From contig NZ_RKMF01000010.1 of assembly GCF_003797835.1 (NCBI RefSeq), positions 1-64,000 of the forward strand: a DNA stretch of 64,000 bases, written 5' to 3'. The notes below the pieces were generated by a model, which was given only the letters and a program-made list of their open reading frames with translations, searched no databases and was not told the DNA's origin. The position numbers and the translations under genes were made by a program. Origin of the DNA: Kocuria soli (GTDB taxonomy: Bacteria > Actinomycetota > Actinomycetes > Actinomycetales > Micrococcaceae). Below are positions 7,291-15,418 of this stretch, piece by piece (within the stretch, counting starts at the first letter, position 1; the number at the start of each line of letters is the position of its first letter).

Positions 7291-7614
7291 GTGCGAGACG
7301 AACAGAAAGAATGGGCAGCCGCAGTAGGCGACGAGGTCCGGGCCTGGCTGGCGCGGTCACGTCATTCACAGGCCCAACTGGCCGACCACCTAGGCCTGGC
7401 AAAGAGCGCAATTACCCGGCGCGTGCGTGGTGAGTATCCATTCGCCATCACCGAGTTGATCGAGATCTCGTGGTGGCTCGACATCTCCTTGGAGCAGCTA
7501 CTGGGTCCCGACATCCTGCGGGCACAGAAAGGCCCCCGTGGCGACATGGTCACCGCAGGGGCTTCAGAGAAGGGGTGGGCCCTGTGGGGCTCGAACCCAC
7601 GACCCATGGATTAA
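7291..7614 (+). CDS. XRE-family regulator whose C-terminus is antisense to tRNA-Lys
   Basis: The 107-residue protein starts at GTG 7291 (RDEQKEWAAAVGDEV). It has a Cro/C1 helix-turn-helix at about residues 24-50 (SRHSQAQLADHLGLAKSAIT) and the typical ITELIEISWWLDISLEQLLG tail. The last 13 codons (ending WGSNPRPMD) are read from the antisense of the tRNA-Lys 3' half, and the stop TAA falls in the anticodon loop. The natural regulator thus ends at the element/tRNA junction. It is divergent from the leftward operon and is a plausible repressor controlling it. The opening MHTTAAM of the FetB gene lies 145 bases downstream on the same strand. Confidence 0.65.
   Translation: MRDEQKEWAAAVGDEVRAWLARSRHSQAQLADHLGLAKSAITRRVRGEYPFAITELIEISWWLDISLEQLLGPDILRAQKGPRGDMVTAGASEKGWALWGSNPRPMD
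7576..7614. other. Putative integration (att) core: 3' half of tRNA-Lys
   Basis: The accessory operon and its divergent regulator stop exactly at the tRNA-Lys 3' half, the classic target of tyrosine integrases. The stretch from the anticodon loop to the 3' end (7576-7614) would be the crossover core. No second copy of this sequence and no integrase gene occur in the window, so the other end, if it exists, is left of base 1. The call rests on position only. Confidence 0.35.
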
Positions 7615-7648
7615 AAGTCCACTGCTCTACCAACTGAGCTAAAGGCCC
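7576..7648 (-). tRNA. tRNA-Lys (anticodon UUU)
   Basis: Read on the minus strand, GGGCCTT (7648-7642) pairs with AGGGCCC as acceptor stem with one G-U pair. The D arm is GCTCAGTTGGTAGAGC. The anticodon loop CTTTTAA gives anticodon TTT, and the T arm is GTGGG-TTCGAGC-CCCAC. The discriminator base is A (7576). CCA is not encoded; the following bases are CCC. All stems pair, so it should be functional. It borders the accessory region and overlaps the antisense XRE frame. Confidence 0.95.
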
Positions 7649-7759
7649 CGGTCGCTCGCTGTCCACCGACCAGTAAGACCGGGAGGAACGCCTCGAGCGA
7701 CGGCGTCCATCGTAGCCCAGCGGCCAGGGGCGGCACGAACCGGGAGTACCGTCAAGAAC

Positions 7760-8548
7760 GTGCACACCACGGCTGCCATGACAGTGACCACCATCGGCGG
7801 ACGAACCCCGGTCGAGTTCGCGTGGTTCGTCGTCGGGCTCCTGTTGCTCACCGCCGTGGCCGTCCTCATCCAACGCCGCAGCGGCATGGGTCTGGGTTGC
7901 CAGATGGTCACGGGCGTCCTCAGGGCGGGCCTGCAACTGAGCATCATCGCGGTGGTGTTGCGCGGGATCCTGAGCGTCCCGTGGACGGTAGTGTTCTTCG
8001 TCGCTCTGATGCTGACCACGGCATCATTGACCTCCATCGGCCGCCTCAAAGGCCTCCCGTACGCGCGCCAAGCCGTGCTGATCGGCGTCATCGCAGGCGG
8101 GCTGGCGGGCATCGCGGCCGTCTTCGGCCTGCACCTGGTGGACTGGACCACGCAGAACCTGATCGCCGTCGCCGGCATCCTGATCGGCAACGCCATGACG
8201 GCTGCGACCTTGGCGGGCCGGGCTTTCCGCGAATCGGCGGTGACCCGCAAGCAAGAGGTGGAGGCCTGGTTCTCGCTGGGTGCCACCCCGGCGGTCGCCT
8301 ACTCGTACATCGCCCGGAGGGCCGCCCGCGATGCCGTGATCCCCAATGTCGACCAGACCCGCGCCACCGGCCTGGTCACCCTGCCCGGCGCCTTCGTCGG
8401 GGCGCTGTTCGGGGGTGCATCCCCGGCCGAGGCCGCCATGTTCCAGCTGGTGGTCCTGGTCGGCATCCTCCTGGTCCAGACGGTGTGCACCACGGCAGTG
8501 ACCATGGTCCTGTCCCGCAATCCTCAGTTGGTCGCGGACCAGGACTGA
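7760..8548 (+). CDS. FetB/UPF0014-family ABC transporter permease
   Basis: The 262-residue protein has about seven membrane helices and the family signature TGLVTLPGAFVGALFGGASP at about residues 203-222. It belongs to the UPF0014/FetB family of inner-membrane permeases; the E. coli member exports iron together with the ATPase FetA. No ATPase gene is adjacent, so it either pairs with a distant one or acts differently. GTG 7760 was chosen because GGGAG lies upstream, and ATG 7778 has no ribosome site. The gene lies between tRNA-Lys and a glutaminase gene; substrate cannot be read from the sequence. Confidence 0.8.
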   Translation: MHTTAAMTVTTIGGRTPVEFAWFVVGLLLLTAVAVLIQRRSGMGLGCQMVTGVLRAGLQLSIIAVVLRGILSVPWTVVFFVALMLTTASLTSIGRLKGLPYARQAVLIGVIAGGLAGIAAVFGLHLVDWTTQNLIAVAGILIGNAMTAATLAGRAFRESAVTRKQEVEAWFSLGATPAVAYSYIARRAARDAVIPNVDQTRATGLVTLPGAFVGALFGGASPAEAAMFQLVVLVGILLVQTVCTTAVTMVLSRNPQLVADQD

Positions 8549-8603
8549 GCGAACCTGGCAGGATGTGGCCCACAGCCGCCGTCGACAGCCCGGAAAGGCA
8601 GGC

Positions 8604-10508
8604 ATGTCCTCCGACTCCCGCAGCCAGCAGCCCAAGCACGATCGAGAAGCCTTCGGCCCCTCCCCCGTGGACCTGGCCCTGCTCGCCATACACCAGGACC
8701 TCAAGGGCATCACCGACGGCGAGCCCTCCCCGTCCATCCCCGCGCTGGCCAACGCGGACCCGGATCACTTCGGCATCGTGATCGCCACCGCGGACGGCCA
8801 TGTCTACGAGACCGGTGACACCCGCGTACCGTTCTCCATCCAGTCCATCTCCAAGGCCTTCACCTACGGACTGGCGTTGGAGGACCGCGGCTTCGAGTAC
8901 GTGGACTCCAAAATCGACGTCGAACCCAGCGGGGACGCCTTCAACGAAATCTCCCTGGACCCCGTCACCCACCGCCCGGCCAACCCCATGATCAACGCCG
9001 GGGCCATCACCAGCACCTGGATGGTCGCGGACAAGGACGGCACACCCCGCCGCGAGCGCATCCGCCGGCTCTACTCCGCGTGCGCGGACCGTGAGCTGAG
9101 CATCGACGACGACGTCCAACGCCAGGAGAGCGCCGAAGGCCACCGCAACCGGGCACTGGGCTGGATGCTGCGCTCCGTGGACATCATCGAGGAGGAGCCG
9201 ACCCAGGCCTTGGAGGACTACTTCGCCCAGTGCTCGGTCATGCTCGATGCCCGGGACCTGGCCAGGATGGGCGCCACCCTGGCCGCCGGCGGATTGAATC
9301 CGCGCACCGGCGAGCGCGTTCTGGAACCGGCCACCGTGCAGCGCATGCTGTCCGTGATGAACTCCTGCGGCATGTACGACGACGCCGGGGAGTGGTTCGT
9401 TCGCGTCGGCCTTCCCGGCAAGTCGGGTGTGGGCGGCGGGATCATCGCCGTCGTCCCCGGGCAGCTGGCGGTGGCCACCTTCTCCCCGCCGCTGGACCAG
9501 CACGGGAACTCGGTGCGGGGCGTGGCCGCGTGTGAGCGCCTGTCCCAGGCCTTGGATCTGCACTTCGCGCGTGGGCCGCGGGCCTCACGTCAGACGGTGC
9601 GGTCGATCAACTCGCTGGCCACCTCGCCGTCGCTCATGCGCCGGGACCAGGAGGCGCGGGAGTACCTGGCCAACTCGTGCCGGGACATCGCGATCCTGGA
9701 GATCCAGGGCGACCTGCTGTTCCCCGGTGCGGAGGAGACCGTGCGGGCCATGCGCGACGTCGCCGAAACCGCGGAGTCCTTGATCCTGGACCTCACCGCC
9801 GTGGACCAGGTGGCGGACTTCGTGCCCCGCATGCTGGCCAACGCCGCCAACGGCATTCAACAGGCCGACTGCGACGTCGTGGTGGTGGGCGGGGAGAACT
9901 GGCAGGGGTCCCTGGGTGAGACCCCGCTGTTCAAGACCCGGGAAAAGGCCCTGGTGCACGTGGAGGACTCGGTTCTGGCGGGTTCCTCCGCCGACCGCCA
10001 AGCGTCCGATCACGACGTCCTGCTGCACAGCGACGCCCTGCGGCGCATGGGTGAGGAGGCGGCCGAACGGATCTGGAAGCGCTCCACCGTGGTCACGGTT
10101 CCCAAGGGCGAATACCTGCCGCCGCGCTACAGCCGTGGGGGAACCGTGCAGTGGGTTCTGGAGGGCACGGCCCAGATCATCGCCAACACCAAGGATGCCG
10201 ACGAACGCCCGATCCGCGGCCTCCGCCCGGGCACCGTGGTCATGGACCCCCGCGAGGAGGAAATCCCGGACGCCCAGGAGCCGGCGGGCCCCAACGGGCA
10301 GGCGCAGGCGATGAACGTCCGGGCCGCCACGGACCTGAAACTCGGTGTCCTCTCCGCTGACGCGCTGAGCGAACTCGAATCCGAGGACCCGGAAGCTGCC
10401 CTGGCCCTGTGGAAGGCCCTGGCCTGGGTGGAAGCCGAGGACATCGTGGCTTCCCTCCAGGAAGCCGTGGGCTGGGAGCCCGGGAACCACTGGGACGACC
10501 AGTCGTAA
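8604..10508 (+). CDS. glsA: Glutaminase with C-terminal STAS and cyclic-nucleotide-binding domains
   Basis: The 634-residue protein begins with a complete glutaminase domain (about 1-320). It has the serine-lysine motif QSISK (residues 80-84, catalytic serine), the PANPMINAGAI substrate loop, the CGMYD motif and GKSGVGGGI. It hydrolyses glutamine to glutamate and ammonia in the cytoplasm. After it come a STAS-like domain (about 360-450, ILEIQGDLLFPGAEETVR) and a cNMP-binding-like barrel (about 490-630, GTVQWVLEGTAQII). This three-part layout is known in actinobacterial glutaminases and suggests regulation by ligand binding, though the cNMP domain lacks an obvious canonical phosphate-binding cassette. 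ATG 8604 follows GGAAAGG. Confidence 0.9.
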   Translation: MSSDSRSQQPKHDREAFGPSPVDLALLAIHQDLKGITDGEPSPSIPALANADPDHFGIVIATADGHVYETGDTRVPFSIQSISKAFTYGLALEDRGFEYVDSKIDVEPSGDAFNEISLDPVTHRPANPMINAGAITSTWMVADKDGTPRRERIRRLYSACADRELSIDDDVQRQESAEGHRNRALGWMLRSVDIIEEEPTQALEDYFAQCSVMLDARDLARMGATLAAGGLNPRTGERVLEPATVQRMLSVMNSCGMYDDAGEWFVRVGLPGKSGVGGGIIAVVPGQLAVATFSPPLDQHGNSVRGVAACERLSQALDLHFARGPRASRQTVRSINSLATSPSLMRRDQEAREYLANSCRDIAILEIQGDLLFPGAEETVRAMRDVAETAESLILDLTAVDQVADFVPRMLANAANGIQQADCDVVVVGGENWQGSLGETPLFKTREKALVHVEDSVLAGSSADRQASDHDVLLHSDALRRMGEEAAERIWKRSTVVTVPKGEYLPPRYSRGGTVQWVLEGTAQIIANTKDADERPIRGLRPGTVVMDPREEEIPDAQEPAGPNGQAQAMNVRAATDLKLGVLSADALSELESEDPEAALALWKALAWVEAEDIVASLQEAVGWEPGNHWDDQS

Positions 10509-10529
10509 GTCAGTCGTAAGGTGGACGAC

Positions 10530-11141
10530 ATGTCCGAACCACGTCAGCACCACAAGCCGGTCAAGTTCTCCCCGGAGATCTTCGACCAGCAGGAAGGCGG
10601 CATGGACCCCGCCCTGGCCGCGGAGGTCGCCCACGTGACCGCTGCGGCCGTGGTCAGCCGTGGGCGCGCGGTCGAGGATCCCGACGTCCACCGGCGACTG
10701 GTCGAGTTCACGGACACGGAGGGGCTGGACGGGCTCGCCGCCCTGTGGTCCGACGCTCCCCCGGTCAGTCTGCCCGGAGCTCTGTGGCGGTTGTACGCCC
10801 TGCGCTCCGCGGTCCAGGCCGACCCGGTCCGGCTCAGCCGTTGGTTCGTGGCCGGACGGGGCACCGCTCAGGTCGCCCACGTGGTGGCGGGCGTGGCAGA
10901 CCCGCCAGGGGCCGAGGAGATCCGGACCATGGCCGACACGATCCTCAACGGCGCCTGGACCGGGGACTTCGACGTCGCGCTGGAACGCTTCGCGGCCTTC
11001 TGCCGGGTGACAGCCCTGGGGCGCATCAAGCTCGAGGACCACGAGGGGCTGGACGCGGTACGCGGAGCCCGCAAGCTCGAACGCACCGCCGAGGACCTGG
11101 AGGAAGCGGCCAACGCCTGGCGTGCGGGCACGCTGGACTGA
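10530..11141 (+). CDS. Conserved hypothetical protein
   Basis: The 203-residue cytoplasmic protein contains the text LPGALWRLYALRSAVQADPV and FDVALERFAAFCRVTALGRI, a helical pattern I associate with an uncharacterised actinobacterial family; some relatives carry the misleading label 'RNA polymerase subunit beta'. No catalytic motif is visible. ATG 10530 was preferred over GTG 10521 because AAGGTGG lies 5 bases upstream of it. It is only 21 bases behind the glutaminase gene and probably shares its transcript. Function unknown. Confidence 0.65.
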   Translation: MSEPRQHHKPVKFSPEIFDQQEGGMDPALAAEVAHVTAAAVVSRGRAVEDPDVHRRLVEFTDTEGLDGLAALWSDAPPVSLPGALWRLYALRSAVQADPVRLSRWFVAGRGTAQVAHVVAGVADPPGAEEIRTMADTILNGAWTGDFDVALERFAAFCRVTALGRIKLEDHEGLDAVRGARKLERTAEDLEEAANAWRAGTLD

Positions 11142-11386
11142 CAACGACGCGCGGGCGTGCCGTCGTCGTCCCGCCCGTCCCCGGAGAGCGAACGGCCGGG
11201 GATCGGGTTGACCGTGGGACCGGGACTGCTCGTACGATGTCTGCAGGTGTCGGGCCGCAGGTAGCCCCGGGCTCCATCATTTAGCCGCTTCGAGCGGCCT
11301 TCCGCCGAGAGGCGCTCCCGGTCCGGCACCCCAAAATCCACGAGTGGCCTTGCCCGATGCTGCACCCCACGGCAACCGGCCGATGT

Positions 11387-11400
11387 GTTCACTTTCACCC
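11387..11400 (+). promoter_or_regulatory. PHO-box-like motif upstream of the DUF47-Pit genes
   Basis: GTTCACTTTCACCC lies 12 bases upstream of the -35 box of the next gene. Its first ten bases are identical to the start of the repeat in front of pstS (17842-17821), and GTTCAC matches the half-site of actinobacterial PhoP boxes. A second full 11-base unit is not evident, so it may be a weak or single site. Confidence 0.4.
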
Positions 11401-11412
11401 GGTAGGGTGCCC

Positions 11413-11441
11413 TTGCCAGCGCAACCACCGGTAGGTACGCT
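11413..11441 (+). promoter_or_regulatory. Candidate sigma-70 promoter for the DUF47-Pit genes
   Basis: TTGCCA (11413-11418) and TACGCT (11436-11441) are separated by 17 bases, a good match to the housekeeping consensus. Transcription would start near 11448, giving a leader of about 45 bases to ATG 11493. Confidence 0.5.
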
Positions 11442-11492
11442 CCGGGTTCTGCGCGGCGTCCAAACGCCAGACCAGCGAGGTGCAGCACTCCC

Positions 11493-12110
11493 ATGCCGTT
11501 GCGGATCTTCCCCGAGGATGATCGCGTTCTCGACCTGTTGGCCGACATGGCGGGACAGGTCTCCGAATCCACACGTTGCTGCTCCGAACTCCTGGGCTGT
11601 GAGGAGGACCGTGTGGAGGAGATCCTCACGGAGGCACGCGGCCTGGACGCACGCACTGCAGACCTCTACTTCTCCGCGATGACCACCTCCCGATCCTCCT
11701 ACGTGCTGCCCATCCCCCGCTCGGACGTCTACGTCCTGAGCGGCTGGTTGGCACGGGCCTGCGACTCGCTCCTGCTGGCGGCCGAAGCCATGTCCGAGCC
11801 GAGCATGCGCCGACAGTCCAAACACACCGCGGAACAGCTGAACACCATCGGCCGCATGGCTGGCCTGAGCCAACGCGCGATGCACAACCTCTCGGGACTC
11901 AAAGGCCTGGACGAGTACTGGTACGACATGTTCCGTCTCCGCAAGCAGGCCGACCGCACCTTTGAGCGCCACCGCCTGGACCTGTTGGACCGGCACAAAC
12001 CGACTGTTGCCCTGCAGCGCACCATCATGGTCGAGCACCTGCACAGTGCCGCCACCGCGCTCAGCCAGGTGGCAACAGAAGTCGGTCGCATCGTGGTTGC
12101 GGAGACCTGA
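11493..12110 (+). CDS. DUF47 (PhoU-like) protein, Pit accessory subunit
   Basis: The 205-residue protein is almost wholly helical and matches the DUF47/PhoU-like family, which is regularly encoded next to Pit phosphate transporters and is thought to modulate them at the membrane. Typical pieces are SESTRCCSELL near residue 25 and the C-terminal LHSAATALSQVATEVGRIV. The Pit gene starts 5 bases after its stop, so the two are one transcription unit. A PHO-box-like motif and a promoter precede it. Confidence 0.75.
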   Translation: MPLRIFPEDDRVLDLLADMAGQVSESTRCCSELLGCEEDRVEEILTEARGLDARTADLYFSAMTTSRSSYVLPIPRSDVYVLSGWLARACDSLLLAAEAMSEPSMRRQSKHTAEQLNTIGRMAGLSQRAMHNLSGLKGLDEYWYDMFRLRKQADRTFERHRLDLLDRHKPTVALQRTIMVEHLHSAATALSQVATEVGRIVVAET

Positions 12111-12115
12111 TCGGC

Positions 12116-13141
12116 GTGACCCTCCTGCTCGTCGTCCTCGCGCTGATCCTGACCGTGGGATACGCCCTGGTGAACTCCTTCCACGACGTTCCCAACGCAA
12201 GCGCAATCCCCGTCCGTCACCGCGCCCTCACGCCCCGGGCAGCTTTGATCCTGGCGGCCGTTCTCAACGCGGTGGGAGTGGCCGCTGCGGCGATCATGCT
12301 GCCGCTGGCCGAGCTGGAACTCATCCTGGTGGAGTCGATCGACCCCGAGCCGGCCCTCGCCGTCATCATCTGTGCGCTGCTGACGACCATCGGGTGGGAT
12401 CTGCTGACGTGGTGGTGGGGGATGCCGTCGTCGTCGAGCGCCGCTTTCGCGGGGGCGTCCCTGGGTGCCACCATCGCGCTGGGTTGGGTCGGCCTCTCCT
12501 CGAACCTGCCCAAGGCCTTCGAGACGTTCGCACACCTGATCGTTCCGGTGTTGCTGGCTCCCGCCATCGCCTTCGTCATCGCGTGGCTGTTGGTGATTCC
12601 CAGCGTACGGGGCCTGCGCCATGTGGAGGCTGATCAGGTCAGACTCCTGGCCCGAGTGGGAATGGTGGTCGGCTCCACGGGCACGAACGTGGGGCACGGG
12701 CTCTTCCACGGGCAGCGCGTGGTGCTCCTGCTCATCACCATCCCGGCCGTCGGCGGCCTGACCGCCGCCCCGATGAGCAGCGCGATCCCCTGGGCCGCCT
12801 TGGTCACCGCCCTGGCTTTCGCCGCGGGCAGCCTGATGGGAGCGTGGCGGATCGCCCAAACGGTGTCCACCCGCATGGTCGGCACGGATGCCCTCCGCGG
12901 TGGTGTGGCGCAGGGGGTCTCCGGTGTGCTGCTGTTCGTGGGGGGCGTGACCAGCGGGGTGAGCCTGTCGACCTCGCAGACGACGGCGGCCGCGGTGTTT
13001 GGAGCCGGCACCAACCAGAAATACCGGTCGACCAACCACCGCCTGGTCGGCAAGGTGCTGCTGTGCTGGTTGGTGACCCCCGTGGTCTGCGCCGTCACGT
13101 CCGGCACGCTGGTGCTCGCTGCCTCCCCCTTCCTGGGCTGA
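12116..13141 (+). CDS. pit: Low-affinity inorganic phosphate transporter, Pit family
   Basis: The 341-residue protein has about ten membrane helices and the two inverted signature repeats of PiT carriers: GYALVNSFHDVPNASAIPV at residues 15-33 and GTNVGHGLFHGQ around 185-196 (usually GANDGAN-like). It would import phosphate, often as a metal complex, with protons, at the membrane. In the second repeat the usual acidic residue is replaced (GTNVGHG), and MPSSSS text near residue 105 is typical. It starts at GTG 12116, 5 bases after the DUF47 stop. Confidence 0.85.
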   Translation: MTLLLVVLALILTVGYALVNSFHDVPNASAIPVRHRALTPRAALILAAVLNAVGVAAAAIMLPLAELELILVESIDPEPALAVIICALLTTIGWDLLTWWWGMPSSSSAAFAGASLGATIALGWVGLSSNLPKAFETFAHLIVPVLLAPAIAFVIAWLLVIPSVRGLRHVEADQVRLLARVGMVVGSTGTNVGHGLFHGQRVVLLLITIPAVGGLTAAPMSSAIPWAALVTALAFAAGSLMGAWRIAQTVSTRMVGTDALRGGVAQGVSGVLLFVGGVTSGVSLSTSQTTAAAVFGAGTNQKYRSTNHRLVGKVLLCWLVTPVVCAVTSGTLVLAASPFLG

Positions 13142-13395
13142 GCCTGTCCGACGGCGGCACGGCTTACCTTGATCTCGCATGGCCCGGGAGCAAGGTGGCA
13201 GCCGAGTACAACGGCGCAGTGCACTACCAGGACCGGCAGGCCTACGGGGACGAGATGCATCGCCTGGCTCGTCTCAGACGAGCGGGTTGGGAGGTGTTCG
13301 TCGTCGTCCTGGAAGACCTGGCCCGCCATGGGCGACGAACAGCGCTGACGACCTCACTCAAACGCGCGCTGGAAACCCGCCAAGAGCAACTTTGA
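13142..13395 (+). pseudogene. C-terminal remnant of an AbiEi/DUF559-like endonuclease-fold protein
   Basis: The frame reads GTAYLDLAWPGSKVAAEYNG, QDRQAYGDEMHRLARLRRAG and WEVFVV, the restriction-endonuclease-like end of actinobacterial proteins annotated as type IV antitoxin AbiEi or DUF559. The D..W....VAAEY arrangement is the nuclease core strand. There is no usable start and no N-terminal part: the homology begins directly after the Pit stop. The stop TGA (13393-13395) lies inside the large palindrome at 13390-13448. It is best read as a 3' remnant left by deletion or recombination. Confidence 0.6.
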
Positions 13396-13448
13396 ACACG
13401 GAAAAGTGCCCGTCCAGGGCCTGGACGGGCACTTTTCCGTGTTCAAAG
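13390..13448. terminator. Bidirectional terminator: 29-bp perfect inverted repeat, 1-base centre
   Basis: Bases 13390-13418 are the exact reverse complement of 13420-13448 around G13419, one of the longest perfect palindromes in the window. It lies between the convergent Pit/endonuclease remnant and pstB. AAAA and TTTT runs inside the arms give a U-rich 3' side in both directions. It even includes the stop codon of the remnant frame. Confidence 0.75.
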
Positions 13449-13486
13449 TCCGCGAGGCGGGCCGCGGCGAATGCCTCGCTCCGAGA

Positions 13487-14266
<780 letters not shown>

Positions 14267-14299
14267 GGATCCTCAGCTTCTCTCTAGTCTTCTGGCCGA

Positions 14300-15418
14300 T
14301 CAGCGGCCGGTCTTCGGGGCGAATGCCCGGGCGATCAAACGAGCGATCAGGTTGAGCAGCATCACGAACACGATCAGGATCAGTGCTGCGCCCCAGGCGC
14401 GATCGGTCGAAGGGTCGGGTGCGGTCGGAGCGACGGGTCGCATCAGTTGCTGGTAGATGAACGTCGGCAACGTGGCCATCCAGTCGTTGAAGGCGTTCAG
14501 GTTCACACGCTCAAAGTATCCGACAGTCACCAGCAACGGTGCAGTTTCACCGATCACACGAGCGATTGCGAGCGTCACACCGGAGGCGATGCCCGAGATC
14601 GAGGTGGGGATGACGACCTTGAGGATGGTGCGCCACTTGCGAACACCCAAGGCGTAGGAGGCCTCGCGCAGTTCGTTGGGGACGATCTTGAGCATTTCCT
14701 CCGTTGCCTTGACCACCGTGGGGATCATGAGCACGGTCAACGCGATCGCACCGATGATGCCCATGCGGGTGTTCGGGCCGAGCATCAGGCCGAACAACGC
14801 GGAGGCGAACAGACCCGCGACGATCGAGGGCACACCGGTCATGACGTCCACCAGGAAGGTGATGATTTTGCCCAGCCAGTTGTCGTTGGAGTACTCGACC
14901 AGGTAGATCGCGGTCAGCAGGCCGATCGGGACGGAGAACAGCGTGGCCCAGAAGGTCACGATCACGGTTCCCAGAACTGCCTGAAGGGCGCCTCCGGGCG
15001 GGTGCTCCCCGGAATCGGCCGCTCGCTGGTCGACCATGCCCGTGATGCCGCCCATGGTTTCCGTCAGGAACTCGACGGACATGGTGGGCAGACCGCGGGC
15101 GAGCACGGTCCAGATCACCGAGATCAGGGGGATCACGGCCAAGATGAACGCCGCGTACACCACATAGGTCAAGGCGGCGTCCGAGCCCTTGCGCCCACCT
15201 TCGATCACGGTGACCGCGATGGGTGCGGCGATCAGGAAGATCACGGCCGCGAAGATGGCCCAGAGGGCGATGTTGAAACCGAGCAGCGCGGACAGCGCCG
15301 CACCGACAATGACTGCCCCCACCATCACCACGGGCACCAACCACTTGGGGCGCTGCCCCGAAGTCAGGGTGTTCTTGCGGGCGGGGGAGGTCGAGGACTG
15401 AAGAGTGTTGGTGGACAT
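14300..15418 (-). CDS. pstA: Phosphate ABC transporter permease PstA
   Basis: The 372-residue protein has an extended N-terminus with several helices (VVMVGAVIVGAALSALLGFNI, IFAAVIFLIAAPIAVTVI) before the core permease. The EAA-like loop is present in IVPNELREASYALGVRKWRT (about residues 250-270) ahead of the last helices. It forms the membrane channel with PstC. Its ATG shares one base with the pstC stop codon, so translation is coupled. It is longer than the roughly 300-residue enterobacterial PstA because of the N-terminal helices, which is common in actinobacteria. Confidence 0.95.
   Translation of the reverse strand: MSTNTLQSSTSPARKNTLTSGQRPKWLVPVVMVGAVIVGAALSALLGFNIALWAIFAAVIFLIAAPIAVTVIEGGRKGSDAALTYVVYAAFILAVIPLISVIWTVLARGLPTMSVEFLTETMGGITGMVDQRAADSGEHPPGGALQAVLGTVIVTFWATLFSVPIGLLTAIYLVEYSNDNWLGKIITFLVDVMTGVPSIVAGLFASALFGLMLGPNTRMGIIGAIALTVLMIPTVVKATEEMLKIVPNELREASYALGVRKWRTILKVVIPTSISGIASGVTLAIARVIGETAPLLVTVGYFERVNLNAFNDWMATLPTFIYQQLMRPVAPTAPDPSTDRAWGAALILIVFVMLLNLIARLIARAFAPKTGR

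Larger units (their letters stand above)
11142..11492. other. Intergenic region with phosphate-type promoter signals at its right end
   Basis: No gene is seen in these 351 bases. The left part has short hairpins (GCCGCTTCGAGCGGC near 11283-11297; CGCCGAGAGGCG near 11303). The right part holds a GTTCAC-type motif at 11387-11400 and a promoter at 11413-11441 for the DUF47-Pit pair. A structured RNA in the left part was considered, but no known riboswitch or ncRNA pattern is recognisable. Confidence 0.5.

Noticed and set aside
11142-11386. Possible riboswitch or structured RNA upstream of the DUF47-Pit genes
   Set aside because: Several short GC hairpins exist, but no known riboswitch core or ncRNA pattern could be matched by eye.
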